This document shows, one piece after another, positions 32,605-40,319 of a stretch of 64,000 bases of DNA. Location: the NCBI RefSeq assembly GCF_009299795.1, contig NZ_VIGP01000001.1, positions 124,001 to 188,000 of the forward strand, given 5' to 3'. The notes under the pieces are model-generated. The model made no database searches, had not been told where the DNA came from, and saw only the letters and a list, made by a program, of their open reading frames with translations. Every line of letters begins with the position of its first letter. The stretch's first letter is position 1. A program made the translations under genes and the position numbers. This stretch comes from Brachybacterium subflavum. GTDB lineage: Bacteria; Actinomycetota; Actinomycetes; Actinomycetales; Dermabacteraceae.

Positions 32605-34566
32605 TCAAGGACGGCCCGAGTCCTGGGCGGCGGACCGCGCCGCCTCGCGGCGGCTGCCGGATGACGGATTCTCCGAAAGTGCGCTGGAGTCTCGGACCCC
32701 GGCCCTCCTGCCCGGGATCAGGCGCGCGGAGTTCAGGATGAAGGCCGTCTCGCTGCCCACGTGCACGAGCGCTGCGGCCAGCGGATTCAGCACTCCGACG
32801 GCGGCCAGGACGATGCCCAGCAGGTCCACGGCGATCGTGCCCGCGAAGTTCGCCATCACGATGCGCCGCGCGCGCCGGGCGATGAGCAGGGTGCGCGCGA
32901 GGTCCTCCGGGTCGGAGCTGATCAGGACGACGCCCGCCGACTCCTGCGCCACGTCGGTGCCGCTGCCCATCGCGATGCCGACGTCGGCCCGCAGCAGCGC
33001 CGGAGCGTCGTTCACCCCGTCGCCGACCATCGCCAGTCGGTGCCCGGCGGCGATCTCCGCGTCGATCCGCGCGAGCTTCTGCTCGGGGAGCAGCCCGGCC
33101 TCCACGTTCTCGATGCCCAGCTCCCGTCCGATCGCGTGGGCAGTCGCCGGGGCGTCGCCCGTCAGCATGAGCACGCGCAGCCCGCGGGTGCGCAGGGCGC
33201 TGATCGCGCCGGCCGAGCCGGGGCGCACCGTGTCCGCGAGCTGGACCGATCCGATCCTCTCGCCGTCGGTCCGCACCTGGATCCGGGAGTCCCCGCCGCC
33301 GCCGATCTCCACGAGAGCACCGGCCACCCGGGCGCGGATCCCTCGACCGGGCAGAGCGGCGAAGTCCGTCGGCGCCTCGAGGGGGATTCCCATCTCGCGC
33401 GCCCTGCGGACCAGGGCGCGGCCCGCGGGGTGCTCGGAGTAGAGCTCGGCGCTGCCGGCGAGGCGCAGCAGCCGAGTGACCGACATCCCGTCGGCCGGGC
33501 AGACGGAGACGACCTGCAGGTCCCCGCTGGTGAGCGTCCCGGTCTTGTCGAACACGACCGTGTCCACCGCCGAGAGCGCCTCGAGCTGCGCGCCTCCCTT
33601 CACGAAGGCGCCCGTGCGCGCGGTCCGCGCGATCGCGGCGAGCACCGCGAGCGGCGTGCCGGCGGCGATCCCGCAGGCGCCGGCCACGAGGATCACGGAG
33701 ATCGTCGCCGTGAGGTCGCGCGTGAGCAGGAAGGTGACCGCGGCGCCCGCGAGCGCGATGTAGACGAGCCAGGCGGCGAGGCGGTCGGCCAGACGCTGTG
33801 CGGGGGCCTCGGTCGACTGGGCCTCGCGCACCGCGCGCACGATCCTCCCGTACGAGGAGTCCTCGCCCACGCGCTCGGCGCGCACTTCGAGCGCACCCAT
33901 CTGGTTCACCGATCCGGCGTGCACGCCGTCGCCGGGGCCGACGTCCACCGGCAGCGACTCCCCGGTGATGCGCGAGGCGTCCACGGCGGAAGCGCCTGCG
34001 ATCACGGCGCCGTCCACGGGAACGCGGCCACCGGGAGGGACCAGCACCGTGTCACCGACGCGGACCTCCGCGAGCGGCACGTCCCGGAAGTCCGCCGGGG
34101 CGTCGACCACGGTGCTCGCTCCGCCGCCCGGTCGTGCGGCTGCGCCGTCCGCAGTGCCGTCCTCCTCCGCTGCTCCAGTGCGCCGCACCTGCACGGACTC
34201 GGGCAGGAAGGACATCAGGTCCGTGAGAGCCTCGCGCCCGCGATCCATGGAGAGGTCCTCGAGGATCTCGGCGGCGAGCACGAAGGCCGCGATGATCAGC
34301 GCCGTCACCCATTCGCCGATGGCTGCGGCAGCCGCGATCGCGAGCAGCATCGACAGCTCCATGCTCATCCGCCGCGCACGCACGTCCTCGAACGCCTCGC
34401 GCAGGATCGGCCAGAGCCCCACCACCAGGCCGACGAGCGCGATCAGGGGCATCCGCTCGAGCGGCCACGCGGGCAGCAGAGCCGTCGCGATTGCGCACGC
34501 CGCGACCACCGCGATGCGCGCGAGATCGGTGCGATCGATCCGCGCGAGCAGGGAGTCCGCGCTCAT
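32605..34566 (-). CDS. Heavy-metal P1B-type ATPase with atypical CPC site, 653 aa
   Basis: Metal-pumping P-type ATPase in the cytoplasmic membrane. Seen: TGES phosphatase motif, the phosphorylated Asp at ~340 in DKTGTLT, the HP motif SEHPAGRA, MLTGDAP, and VGDGVNDAPALL. The transmembrane metal site normally CPC is GACGIAAGTP here (Cys ~298), so one Cys remains and Pro is absent. There is no N-terminal CxxC or His-rich metal-binding domain. ATG 34566 overlaps the arsR stop (ATGA). The motif variant prevents confident assignment to Cu, Zn/Cd or Co. Confidence 0.9.
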   Translation of the reverse strand: MSADSLLARIDRTDLARIAVVAACAIATALLPAWPLERMPLIALVGLVVGLWPILREAFEDVRARRMSMELSMLLAIAAAAAIGEWVTALIIAAFVLAAEILEDLSMDRGREALTDLMSFLPESVQVRRTGAAEEDGTADGAAARPGGGASTVVDAPADFRDVPLAEVRVGDTVLVPPGGRVPVDGAVIAGASAVDASRITGESLPVDVGPGDGVHAGSVNQMGALEVRAERVGEDSSYGRIVRAVREAQSTEAPAQRLADRLAAWLVYIALAGAAVTFLLTRDLTATISVILVAGACGIAAGTPLAVLAAIARTARTGAFVKGGAQLEALSAVDTVVFDKTGTLTSGDLQVVSVCPADGMSVTRLLRLAGSAELYSEHPAGRALVRRAREMGIPLEAPTDFAALPGRGIRARVAGALVEIGGGGDSRIQVRTDGERIGSVQLADTVRPGSAGAISALRTRGLRVLMLTGDAPATAHAIGRELGIENVEAGLLPEQKLARIDAEIAAGHRLAMVGDGVNDAPALLRADVGIAMGSGTDVAQESAGVVLISSDPEDLARTLLIARRARRIVMANFAGTIAVDLLGIVLAAVGVLNPLAAALVHVGSETAFILNSARLIPGRRAGVRDSSALSENPSSGSRREAARSAAQDSGRP

Positions 34567-34952
34567 GCGCTCGTCCCTCGGTCCCGCGGGCAGCCGGCCT
34601 CGAGATCGTCCCGGTGATGCTCCGGAACCCCGCCCACCACGTGCTGCGCCTGCATGACGGCCTGGGTGACGAGCTGGCGCGCATGCTCGTCGATGAGGCT
34701 GTAGTAGGCGCGGGTGCCCTCCTGGCGGGCCTGCACGACCTTCCCCCAGCGCAGCTTCGCGAGGTGCTGCGAGATGTTCGTGGGCGACTTGCCGACGCGA
34801 TCGGCGAGGTCGTTGACGGTGAGCTCGCCGCCGCGCAGCGCGAGGATGATCCGCACCCGAGTGGCGTCCGCGAGCAGAGAGAAGACCTCCGCCGCGAGGT
34901 CCGCGTACTGGCTGTGCTCGTCGAACGTGCATTTCTTCGTATCTTCGCGCAT
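34563..34952 (-). CDS. ArsR/SmtB-family metal-responsive repressor, 129 aa
   Basis: Winged-helix repressor. The HTH region is LTVNDLADRVGKSPTNISQHL, preceded by EVFSLLADATRVRIILAL. Possible metal ligands: Cys8 and the following DEH near the N-terminus, and His/Cys residues in the C-terminal helix and tail (EHHRDD, EAGC). It is the first gene of an arsR-ATPase operon, with ATGA overlap. The promoter and operator overlap its own start codon, so autorepression relieved by metal is likely. Confidence 0.88.
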   Translation of the reverse strand: MREDTKKCTFDEHSQYADLAAEVFSLLADATRVRIILALRGGELTVNDLADRVGKSPTNISQHLAKLRWGKVVQARQEGTRAYYSLIDEHARQLVTQAVMQAQHVVGGVPEHHRDDLEAGCPRDRGTSA

Positions 34953-34987
34953 ACGAAGATAATAAGGCCCCAGCGACCTGGTGTCGA
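34940..34987 (-). promoter_or_regulatory. arsR promoter and 22-bp palindromic operator over the start codon
   Basis: On the minus strand TCGACA (-35, 34987-34982), a 17-base spacer, TATTAT (-10, 34964-34959), six bases, then ATG 34952. The inverted repeat TATCTTCG-N6-CGAAGATA (34940-34961) has the start codon in its centre and overlaps the -10. A leaderless transcript whose repressor site covers the start is predicted. Confidence 0.75.
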
Positions 34988-35015
34988 GGGATGTCCGTAG
35001 GGGAGCGCCCGCACC

Positions 35016-36044
35016 TCATCCCCGCCGCTCCATGGCCTCCGTCCACCACTCCTCGGCGTTCGCGCCCCGCGGATCGGCGCCGTGGGCGCGCAGCCAGGTG
35101 CACACGTTCTCGCAGTCGCGGCGCAGGAAGTCGGGCCCGTTGGGGTTCGCGATCAGGTCGATCACCTGGGGGACGTCGATCACCACCAGGCGCTCGTCGG
35201 CGCTGCGCGGATCGACCAGCACGTTGTACGCCGAGAGATCGCCGTGGACGAGCCCCATCTCGGCGAGGCGCAGCACGAAGCCGCGCAGCTCACGGGTCCA
35301 TTGCGCGGCCCGCTCGGCCGACGGCCGGCGCTCGTGCAGCCGGGGCCCGGCGACGGGCGTGGCGGGTGCCCCGTGCTCGCCCGGCTTCCGCACCGGGCCG
35401 GGTCCGCTGGAGGAGTCGGGACCGCTGGCCGCGTCGGCCCCGCCGACCACGTCGAGTCCGCTGCCCGCCCCGGGCCCGCCGACGCCGATGAACTCCATGC
35501 ACACCTCGGTGCCCTGGATCTGCACGGGGTAGGGCACGGCGAGGCCGGCGGCGTGCAGACGCGCGAGGGTGTCGAACTCGGCGCGCGCCCACTGCCCGGC
35601 GGCGGCCCGCTTGCCGAAGGCGCTGCCGCGCGCGATCGCTCGGCCCTCGCGGGAATCTGTCACCCGCCTGCCCTCGGTGTACTGCACGGAGCGGTGGAAG
35701 GAGGTGTGCTCATCGGTGCGATAGCGCTTGGCGACCATGAGCGCGGCCTCGCCGGGCGCGCCCGTGCGGAGGTCAGGAGGCAGGGCGCGCTCGATCAGGA
35801 AGGCGTCGGCCTCCTTGCCGGTCTTCAGCACACCGAGCTCGGTGTCGATCGCGCCCTCGTGCTGGACCACCCAGTCGGGGAACGGCTGCGGGCCGCGGTC
35901 CAGGGTGTGGGCGGTCTCGGGCCAGGTCGACCAGCGCTGATCGGGCCCGGGGCCATCGGGGTCGTGGGGGAGGTCGTCGTCGGTCACGCCGGCGGTGACC
36001 AGAGAGGTGGAGTAGAAGGTGTCCCAGTCGAAGGACGATGCCAT
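35016..36044 (-). CDS. RIO1-family serine protein kinase, 342 aa
   Basis: Atypical protein kinase. Seen: Lys in MVAKRYRT, catalytic loop HGDLSAYNVLV (His267, Asp269, Asn274) and metal motif IDVPQVIDL. Family members in archaea and eukaryotes act in small-subunit ribosome maturation; bacterial roles are unclear. A Gly/Ser/Pro-rich insertion (~residues 186-238) interrupts the catalytic domain between hinge and catalytic loop. GGGAGA precedes the ATG. Confidence 0.87.
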   Translation of the reverse strand: MASSFDWDTFYSTSLVTAGVTDDDLPHDPDGPGPDQRWSTWPETAHTLDRGPQPFPDWVVQHEGAIDTELGVLKTGKEADAFLIERALPPDLRTGAPGEAALMVAKRYRTDEHTSFHRSVQYTEGRRVTDSREGRAIARGSAFGKRAAAGQWARAEFDTLARLHAAGLAVPYPVQIQGTEVCMEFIGVGGPGAGSGLDVVGGADAASGPDSSSGPGPVRKPGEHGAPATPVAGPRLHERRPSAERAAQWTRELRGFVLRLAEMGLVHGDLSAYNVLVDPRSADERLVVIDVPQVIDLIANPNGPDFLRRDCENVCTWLRAHGADPRGANAEEWWTEAMERRG

Positions 36045-36446
36045 GAGGGGTTCTCCCGAGGTGGGGACCTGCGGCGCGGGAGCGCGGGCGCGCGATCGGC
36101 GCGGCGGCGGCCGTGGGGCCGACGGCGGTTCAGCAGGTCGGAGCGGAGCGGAGGACGGCAGGGGTCAGCGCAGTGGCAACCATCGGGTCCTCCTCACCTC
36201 GGGGTCGGCGCATGGCGGCCGACGCTCGGCAGCACCGTACGGCGCTCGGGGGAGCCGGGTCGAGCGATTTTTCGGAGGAGCCGGGGCGGGCGGGTCGGCG
36301 CGTTCGTCCCAGAGCGGAGAGCAGCCCGTTCCGTGGTTCGTATCAGCGCTGGTGAAGCGATTTACGCGTTGCCTGGCGCATGCCTTACCGTGGATCGTCG
36401 TCGGCCGTGTCCGCACGCGCCGGAACGACAGCACGAAGGAGTGGCA
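36045..36446. promoter_or_regulatory. Divergent intergenic region upstream of sugar ABC operon
   Basis: 402 bases with no convincing gene. A LacI-operator-like sequence, GTGAAGCGATTTACGC near 36352-36367, lies about 80 bases before the binding-protein start and may mediate sugar control. I could not assign -35/-10 boxes with confidence. Confidence 0.3.
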
Positions 36447-37739
36447 GTGACAAGCAGACGCACCGTGCTCGGAGCCGCAGGCGTCGCCGCGGCGGGAGGG
36501 GCGCTCGCGCTCTCCGGCTGCTCCTCGGGAGACGGCGGAGTCTCCCCGGAGCTCGGCGCGATGGCCGCCACGAGTGCGAAGGACTCGATCAGCTTCCAGA
36601 TCTGGGACGCCGCTCAGGCTCCCGCGATGCAGCAGATCATCGACGCCTTCCACGAGGACTACCCCGGCATCGAGGTGACGATGTCGGTCGCCGCGTACGG
36701 GAGCTACTTCGAGCGCCTGCGCATCCAGGCCACGGGCGACGACCTCCCCGACGTGTTCTGGATCAACGGCCCGAACTTCGAGCTCTACGCCTCCCACGGG
36801 CTTCTCCAGGACCTCAGCGATCTCGAGGGGTTCGATCCGAAGAACTATCCCGAGAACCTCGTCGATCTCTACACCTACGACGCGGAGCCCTGCGCGATTC
36901 CCAAGGATTTCGACACCATCGGCCTCTGGTACAACCGGGAGCTGCTGCACCGGGCAGGCGTCGATGCGCCCGACGGCTCGTGGAGCTGGCAGCAGTACCG
37001 CGACGCCTCCGAGCAGGTGACCCGGAAGCTCCGGTCCGACCGCATCTGGGGCAATCCCGGCGGCATCGAGACCCAGGCGTACATCTATCCGCTCGCGCTG
37101 CAGGCCGGCGGCTTCATCGTCTCCGAGGACAAGAAGACCTCCGGGTACGACGACCCCGGGACGCTCGAGGCCTTCGAGTTCCTCCGCGGGATGATCGACG
37201 ACGGCATCGCCCCCGACGTCCGCTACACCACCGAGAATCGTCCGCAGGATCTTTTCAGCGACGGCCGTGCGGCGCTCATGACCTCGGGCAACTGGCAGGC
37301 GGCCGTGCTCCAGGACTCCGTGGTCAAGGAGCAGATCGATGCCGCCCCGCTTCTCCATGGGAAGCAGGAGGGCAATGTCATCCACGGCATCGGCTACGCG
37401 ATGAGCGCCCACAGCGCGCACAAGCCCGCCGCCTCGGCGTTCCTCTCGTTCCTGGGGTCGGAGAAGGCGAACCGCATCCAGGGCGCCGCGGGGGCCGCGA
37501 ACCCGGCGTTCATCGGCACCAACGATAGCTTCTTCGACGCCCTCCCCGGGTTCGACCTCGAGCTCTTCGTGGACGCCGCGGAGAGCGCCCGCCCCTACCC
37601 CGTCTCGCAGAACACCTCGGCCTGGAACCAGCTCGAGGAGCTCCTGCTCCCCAAGATCGTCGGCGGCCCCGGTGACCTCGCGGAGACCGCGGGGGACCTC
37701 GCCGATCGGATGAACGGAGTGCTCGCCGATGAGTCATGA
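36447..37739 (+). CDS. Sugar ABC transporter substrate-binding lipoprotein, 430 aa
   Basis: Extracellular sugar-binding protein. The signal has a twin-arginine-like SRRTVLGAAG and lipobox LSGC (Cys25). The body begins ISFQIWDAAQAPAMQQIIDA and has TGDDLPDVFWINGP, typical of MalE-type proteins. GTG 36447 follows AAGGAG by five bases; a GTG two codons earlier is less well spaced. It is the first gene of a three-gene importer operon; the downstream permease start overlaps its end by 11 bases. Confidence 0.9.
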   Translation: MTSRRTVLGAAGVAAAGGALALSGCSSGDGGVSPELGAMAATSAKDSISFQIWDAAQAPAMQQIIDAFHEDYPGIEVTMSVAAYGSYFERLRIQATGDDLPDVFWINGPNFELYASHGLLQDLSDLEGFDPKNYPENLVDLYTYDAEPCAIPKDFDTIGLWYNRELLHRAGVDAPDGSWSWQQYRDASEQVTRKLRSDRIWGNPGGIETQAYIYPLALQAGGFIVSEDKKTSGYDDPGTLEAFEFLRGMIDDGIAPDVRYTTENRPQDLFSDGRAALMTSGNWQAAVLQDSVVKEQIDAAPLLHGKQEGNVIHGIGYAMSAHSAHKPAASAFLSFLGSEKANRIQGAAGAANPAFIGTNDSFFDALPGFDLELFVDAAESARPYPVSQNTSAWNQLEELLLPKIVGGPGDLAETAGDLADRMNGVLADES

Positions 37740-38643
37740 GACCACTGCGGCCGCGCCGCGCAGGAAAGGCCGAGGAGCAGACGGCTGGTGGCCGCTCGTC
37801 TTCCTCGGCCCGCTGCTCCTGGGCATCGCCGTCTTCTACTTCTGGCCGATCATCGCGACGGTCATCAACTCCTTCACCGTGTTCGGCCCCTTCGGCGGAC
37901 GCACCTTCAACGGGCTCGCGAACTACGCGCAGCTGCTGCAGGACTCCTTCATCCCGAGGGCAGTCCTCAACACGCTGATCTACACGCTGATCGTGCTCTG
38001 CGGGATCCCGCTCGCGGTGTGCATCGCCTCGCTGCTGAACCAGAAGGGCCTGCGCTTCGCCCGCTTCTACCAGGTGCTGTTCTTCCTGCCCGCGGTCTCC
38101 ATGCCGGTCGCGGTCTCGCTCGTGTGGCGGATGATCTTCAACAAGGAGTTCGGCCTGGTCAACTGGGTGCTCTCCCTCGTGGGCATCGACGGCCCGTACT
38201 GGGTGACCGCCCCCTGGTGGTCGCTGCTCGCGGTCTCGATCGTGGGCCTGTGGTCGAGCCTGCCGCTCGCGATCATCATCCTGGGGGCGGGGTTGCGCGG
38301 CATCCCCGCCGAGCTCTACGAGGCCGCGCAGCTCGACGGCGCCGGCACCGTGCGCCAGTTCTTCTCGGTGACCGTGCCGCTGCTGACCCCGAGCATCTTC
38401 TTCCTGAGCATCATCACCGCGATCAACGGCTTCCAGCTGTTCGACCTGCTCTTCGCGATGATGGGCCAGGCGAACCCCGCGATGGCCGACACCCAGTCCC
38501 TCGTGTACCTCTTCTACTCCGAGGCCTTCCGCCAGAACAACCAGGGGTACGCCTCCGTGATCGCCCTGCTGATCCTCGCGATCATCGGAGTGTTCACGCT
38601 GCTGCAGTTCCGCCTTCAGAGGAGGTGGGTCCACTATGAGTGA
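37729..38643 (+). CDS. Sugar ABC transporter permease (MalF/UgpA-type), 304 aa
   Basis: Inner-membrane permease with six to seven hydrophobic segments (first: WWPLVFLGPLLLGIAVFYF). The EAA loop YEAAQLDGAGTVRQFF, which contacts the ATPase, is intact. Overlaps the binding-protein gene by 11 bases and the next permease by 8, indicating coupled translation. No ATPase gene follows; in actinobacteria a shared MsiK-type ATPase commonly serves such importers (family knowledge). Confidence 0.92.
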   Translation: MSHETTAAAPRRKGRGADGWWPLVFLGPLLLGIAVFYFWPIIATVINSFTVFGPFGGRTFNGLANYAQLLQDSFIPRAVLNTLIYTLIVLCGIPLAVCIASLLNQKGLRFARFYQVLFFLPAVSMPVAVSLVWRMIFNKEFGLVNWVLSLVGIDGPYWVTAPWWSLLAVSIVGLWSSLPLAIIILGAGLRGIPAELYEAAQLDGAGTVRQFFSVTVPLLTPSIFFLSIITAINGFQLFDLLFAMMGQANPAMADTQSLVYLFYSEAFRQNNQGYASVIALLILAIIGVFTLLQFRLQRRWVHYE

Positions 38644-39523
38644 GACGCCCGCGCACGCACCTGCCACCACCCCCGCGACCCAGACGGCTGCCCGCGACCG
38701 TGCCCGCTCTCGTCGGCCCCGCTGGGCGACCCATGCGGTCCTGCTGATCGGCGGGATCCTGATGGTGTTCCCGTTCCTGTGGCAGATCAACATGTCGCTC
38801 TCCACGCAGGCGGAGGTCACCTCGGTCCCGCCCAGCTGGCTGCCCGCCTCGCCTCAGTGGCAGAACTATCCGGCGGTCTTCGCGCAGGTGCCGTTCCTGC
38901 ACCAGTTCGTGAACACGGCGCTGGTGACGATCGCCCGCGTGATCGGGCAACTGCTGCTGTGCGCCCTGGCCGGCTACGCCTTCGCGCGGATGAGGTTCCG
39001 CGGCAGGAACCTCGTGTTCGCGCTGGTGCTCTCGATCCTCATGGTCCCGTACCAGATCTACCTCATCCCGCAGTACGGCGTGATCCAGAACCTGGGCCTG
39101 CTCAACACCATCGCCGGCATCGCCGCACCAGGCGTCTTCAGCGCCTTCGGCACCTTCCTCATGCGCCAGCACTTCCTGTCGATGCCCGCCTCGCTCGAGG
39201 AGGCGGCGCGCCTGGACGGCGCGAACCCGTGGCAGACCTTCTGGCGGATCATGTTCCCGCTCTCCGGGCCGGCGCTCAGCGCGGTCGCGATCCTCACCGC
39301 CCTCGCCTCGTGGAACGACCTCATGTGGCCGCTGATCGCCGCCACCTACGACGAGAAGACGACCCTCGCCGTCGGCCTCACGTCCCTGCAGGGCCAGTTC
39401 ACGACGGACTACCCGGTGATGATGGCGGCGAGCTTCATGGCGATGCTGCCGCTGATGATCCTGTTCATCGTGCTGCAGCGCCGCGTCGTGGAGGGGCTCG
39501 CCCATTCGGGCATGAAGGGCTGA
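38636..39523 (+). CDS. Sugar ABC transporter permease (MalG/UgpE-type), 295 aa
   Basis: Second permease of the importer. The first helix is HAVLLIGGILMVFPFLWQINM and the EAA loop is LEEAARLDGANPWQTFWRIM. The periplasmic and helix pattern match MalG-type subunits. It ends the operon; no sugar-hydrolysing enzyme is co-transcribed, so the imported sugar is unknown. Confidence 0.92.
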   Translation: MSETPAHAPATTPATQTAARDRARSRRPRWATHAVLLIGGILMVFPFLWQINMSLSTQAEVTSVPPSWLPASPQWQNYPAVFAQVPFLHQFVNTALVTIARVIGQLLLCALAGYAFARMRFRGRNLVFALVLSILMVPYQIYLIPQYGVIQNLGLLNTIAGIAAPGVFSAFGTFLMRQHFLSMPASLEEAARLDGANPWQTFWRIMFPLSGPALSAVAILTALASWNDLMWPLIAATYDEKTTLAVGLTSLQGQFTTDYPVMMAASFMAMLPLMILFIVLQRRVVEGLAHSGMKG

Positions 39524-39551
39524 GCACTGGAATCGCGCGAGCACGGTGGTC

Positions 39552-39797
39552 TCAGCGGCCGAACCGCTGCTGCGCCGCCTGGCGGGTGGTGTCCAGGGCC
39601 GCACCGATCACGGTCCAGGAGATCCCTGTGTCCCGTGCGGTGGCGACAGCATCCCGCAGCTCCCGTTCTGCGCGCACCAGTCCCTCGCGCGCGGCGAGGA
39701 TCCGACGGAAGGGTTCTGCATCCTGCGACGGAGTCGTCAGGGGGTCCAGAGAGTCCAGGCCGTTCGCCGTCGTCCTGTGAGCGGGGTCGAATGCCAT
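39552..39797 (-). CDS. Small helix-turn-helix protein, putative antitoxin, 81 aa
   Basis: Charged N-terminal helix (REGLVRAERELRDAVATAR) followed by a compact HTH-like segment (ISWTVIGAALDTTRQAAQQR). This pattern of a short helical protein with a C-terminal HTH is common in actinobacterial antitoxin-like genes. It starts four bases after the stop of the upstream small gene, with GAGGTGA as ribosome site, so the two are co-translated. Confidence 0.62.
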   Translation of the reverse strand: MAFDPAHRTTANGLDSLDPLTTPSQDAEPFRRILAAREGLVRAERELRDAVATARDTGISWTVIGAALDTTRQAAQQRFGR

Positions 39798-39801
39798 GCG
39801 A

Positions 39802-40038
39802 TCACCTCAGGTAGTCGTAGAAGGTCGGGCGAAGTCGGTCTGCGTGGATGACGAGGGCCGGGGCGTCCGTGGGAAGCGCGACCATCTCGAGCAGCATCCC
39901 GTGGCGATCCGGGCCGATGACCAGGAGACGATCCTCTCCGCGGTACTCGTACTCGACGAGTCGTACTGCGTTCCGCCAGGCATGGCGTATGTCGTGGTCG
40001 TCGATTCCGTGTCGGCGGGCTGATGCCGTGATGTCCAC
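39802..40038 (-). CDS. Small protein, putative BrnT/DUF4258-like toxin, 78 aa
   Basis: The pattern [17 protein letters not shown], then [17 protein letters not shown] and [15 protein letters not shown] resembles small RelE/BrnT-superfamily toxins, in which the fold ends in such a His/Arg-rich strand. Activity is not demonstrated. The start is GTG 40038 with AGGAGA seven bases upstream. It is followed at four bases by the HTH gene, giving the toxin-first order seen in brnTA and higBA modules. Confidence 0.6.
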   Translation of the reverse strand: MDITASARRHGIDDHDIRHAWRNAVRLVEYEYRGEDRLLVIGPDRHGMLLEMVALPTDAPALVIHADRLRPTFYDYLR

Positions 40039-40041
40039 ACG

Positions 40042-40082
40042 AGTCTCCTGCCGACTGGACGAGCTGTCAAGGATGACTTGAC
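40042..40082 (-). promoter_or_regulatory. Promoter and inverted-repeat operator of the toxin-like pair
   Basis: A perfect TTGACA (40070-40065, minus strand) and GAGACT (40047-40042) are 17 bases apart. The inverted repeat GTCAAG-N5-CTTGAC (40066-40082) overlaps the -35, a usual arrangement for autoregulated toxin-antitoxin genes. The predicted transcription start falls close to the GTG, which is odd given the good ribosome site. Confidence 0.55.
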
Positions 40083-40319
40083 ATGGGGTGACGAGGCGGC
40101 TCGTCTCGAATGCCCAGGGTGCCCACGGTGTGCGCCCTGCAGCGCGACGATGTGGACGGCGGGGGTGTGGGGAGGGTTGGCGGGTCCATCGGTTCCGGAC
40201 TCTTCGAGGACTTTTCCGGCAAACCGCGCCACCCGCCGTCTCGTGCCCCCGACCCACCCTTCCCACGTGAGCATCCCGCGGTTACAGTGCAGATCCCCCA
40301 CCTCCCACAGGAGTCGATG

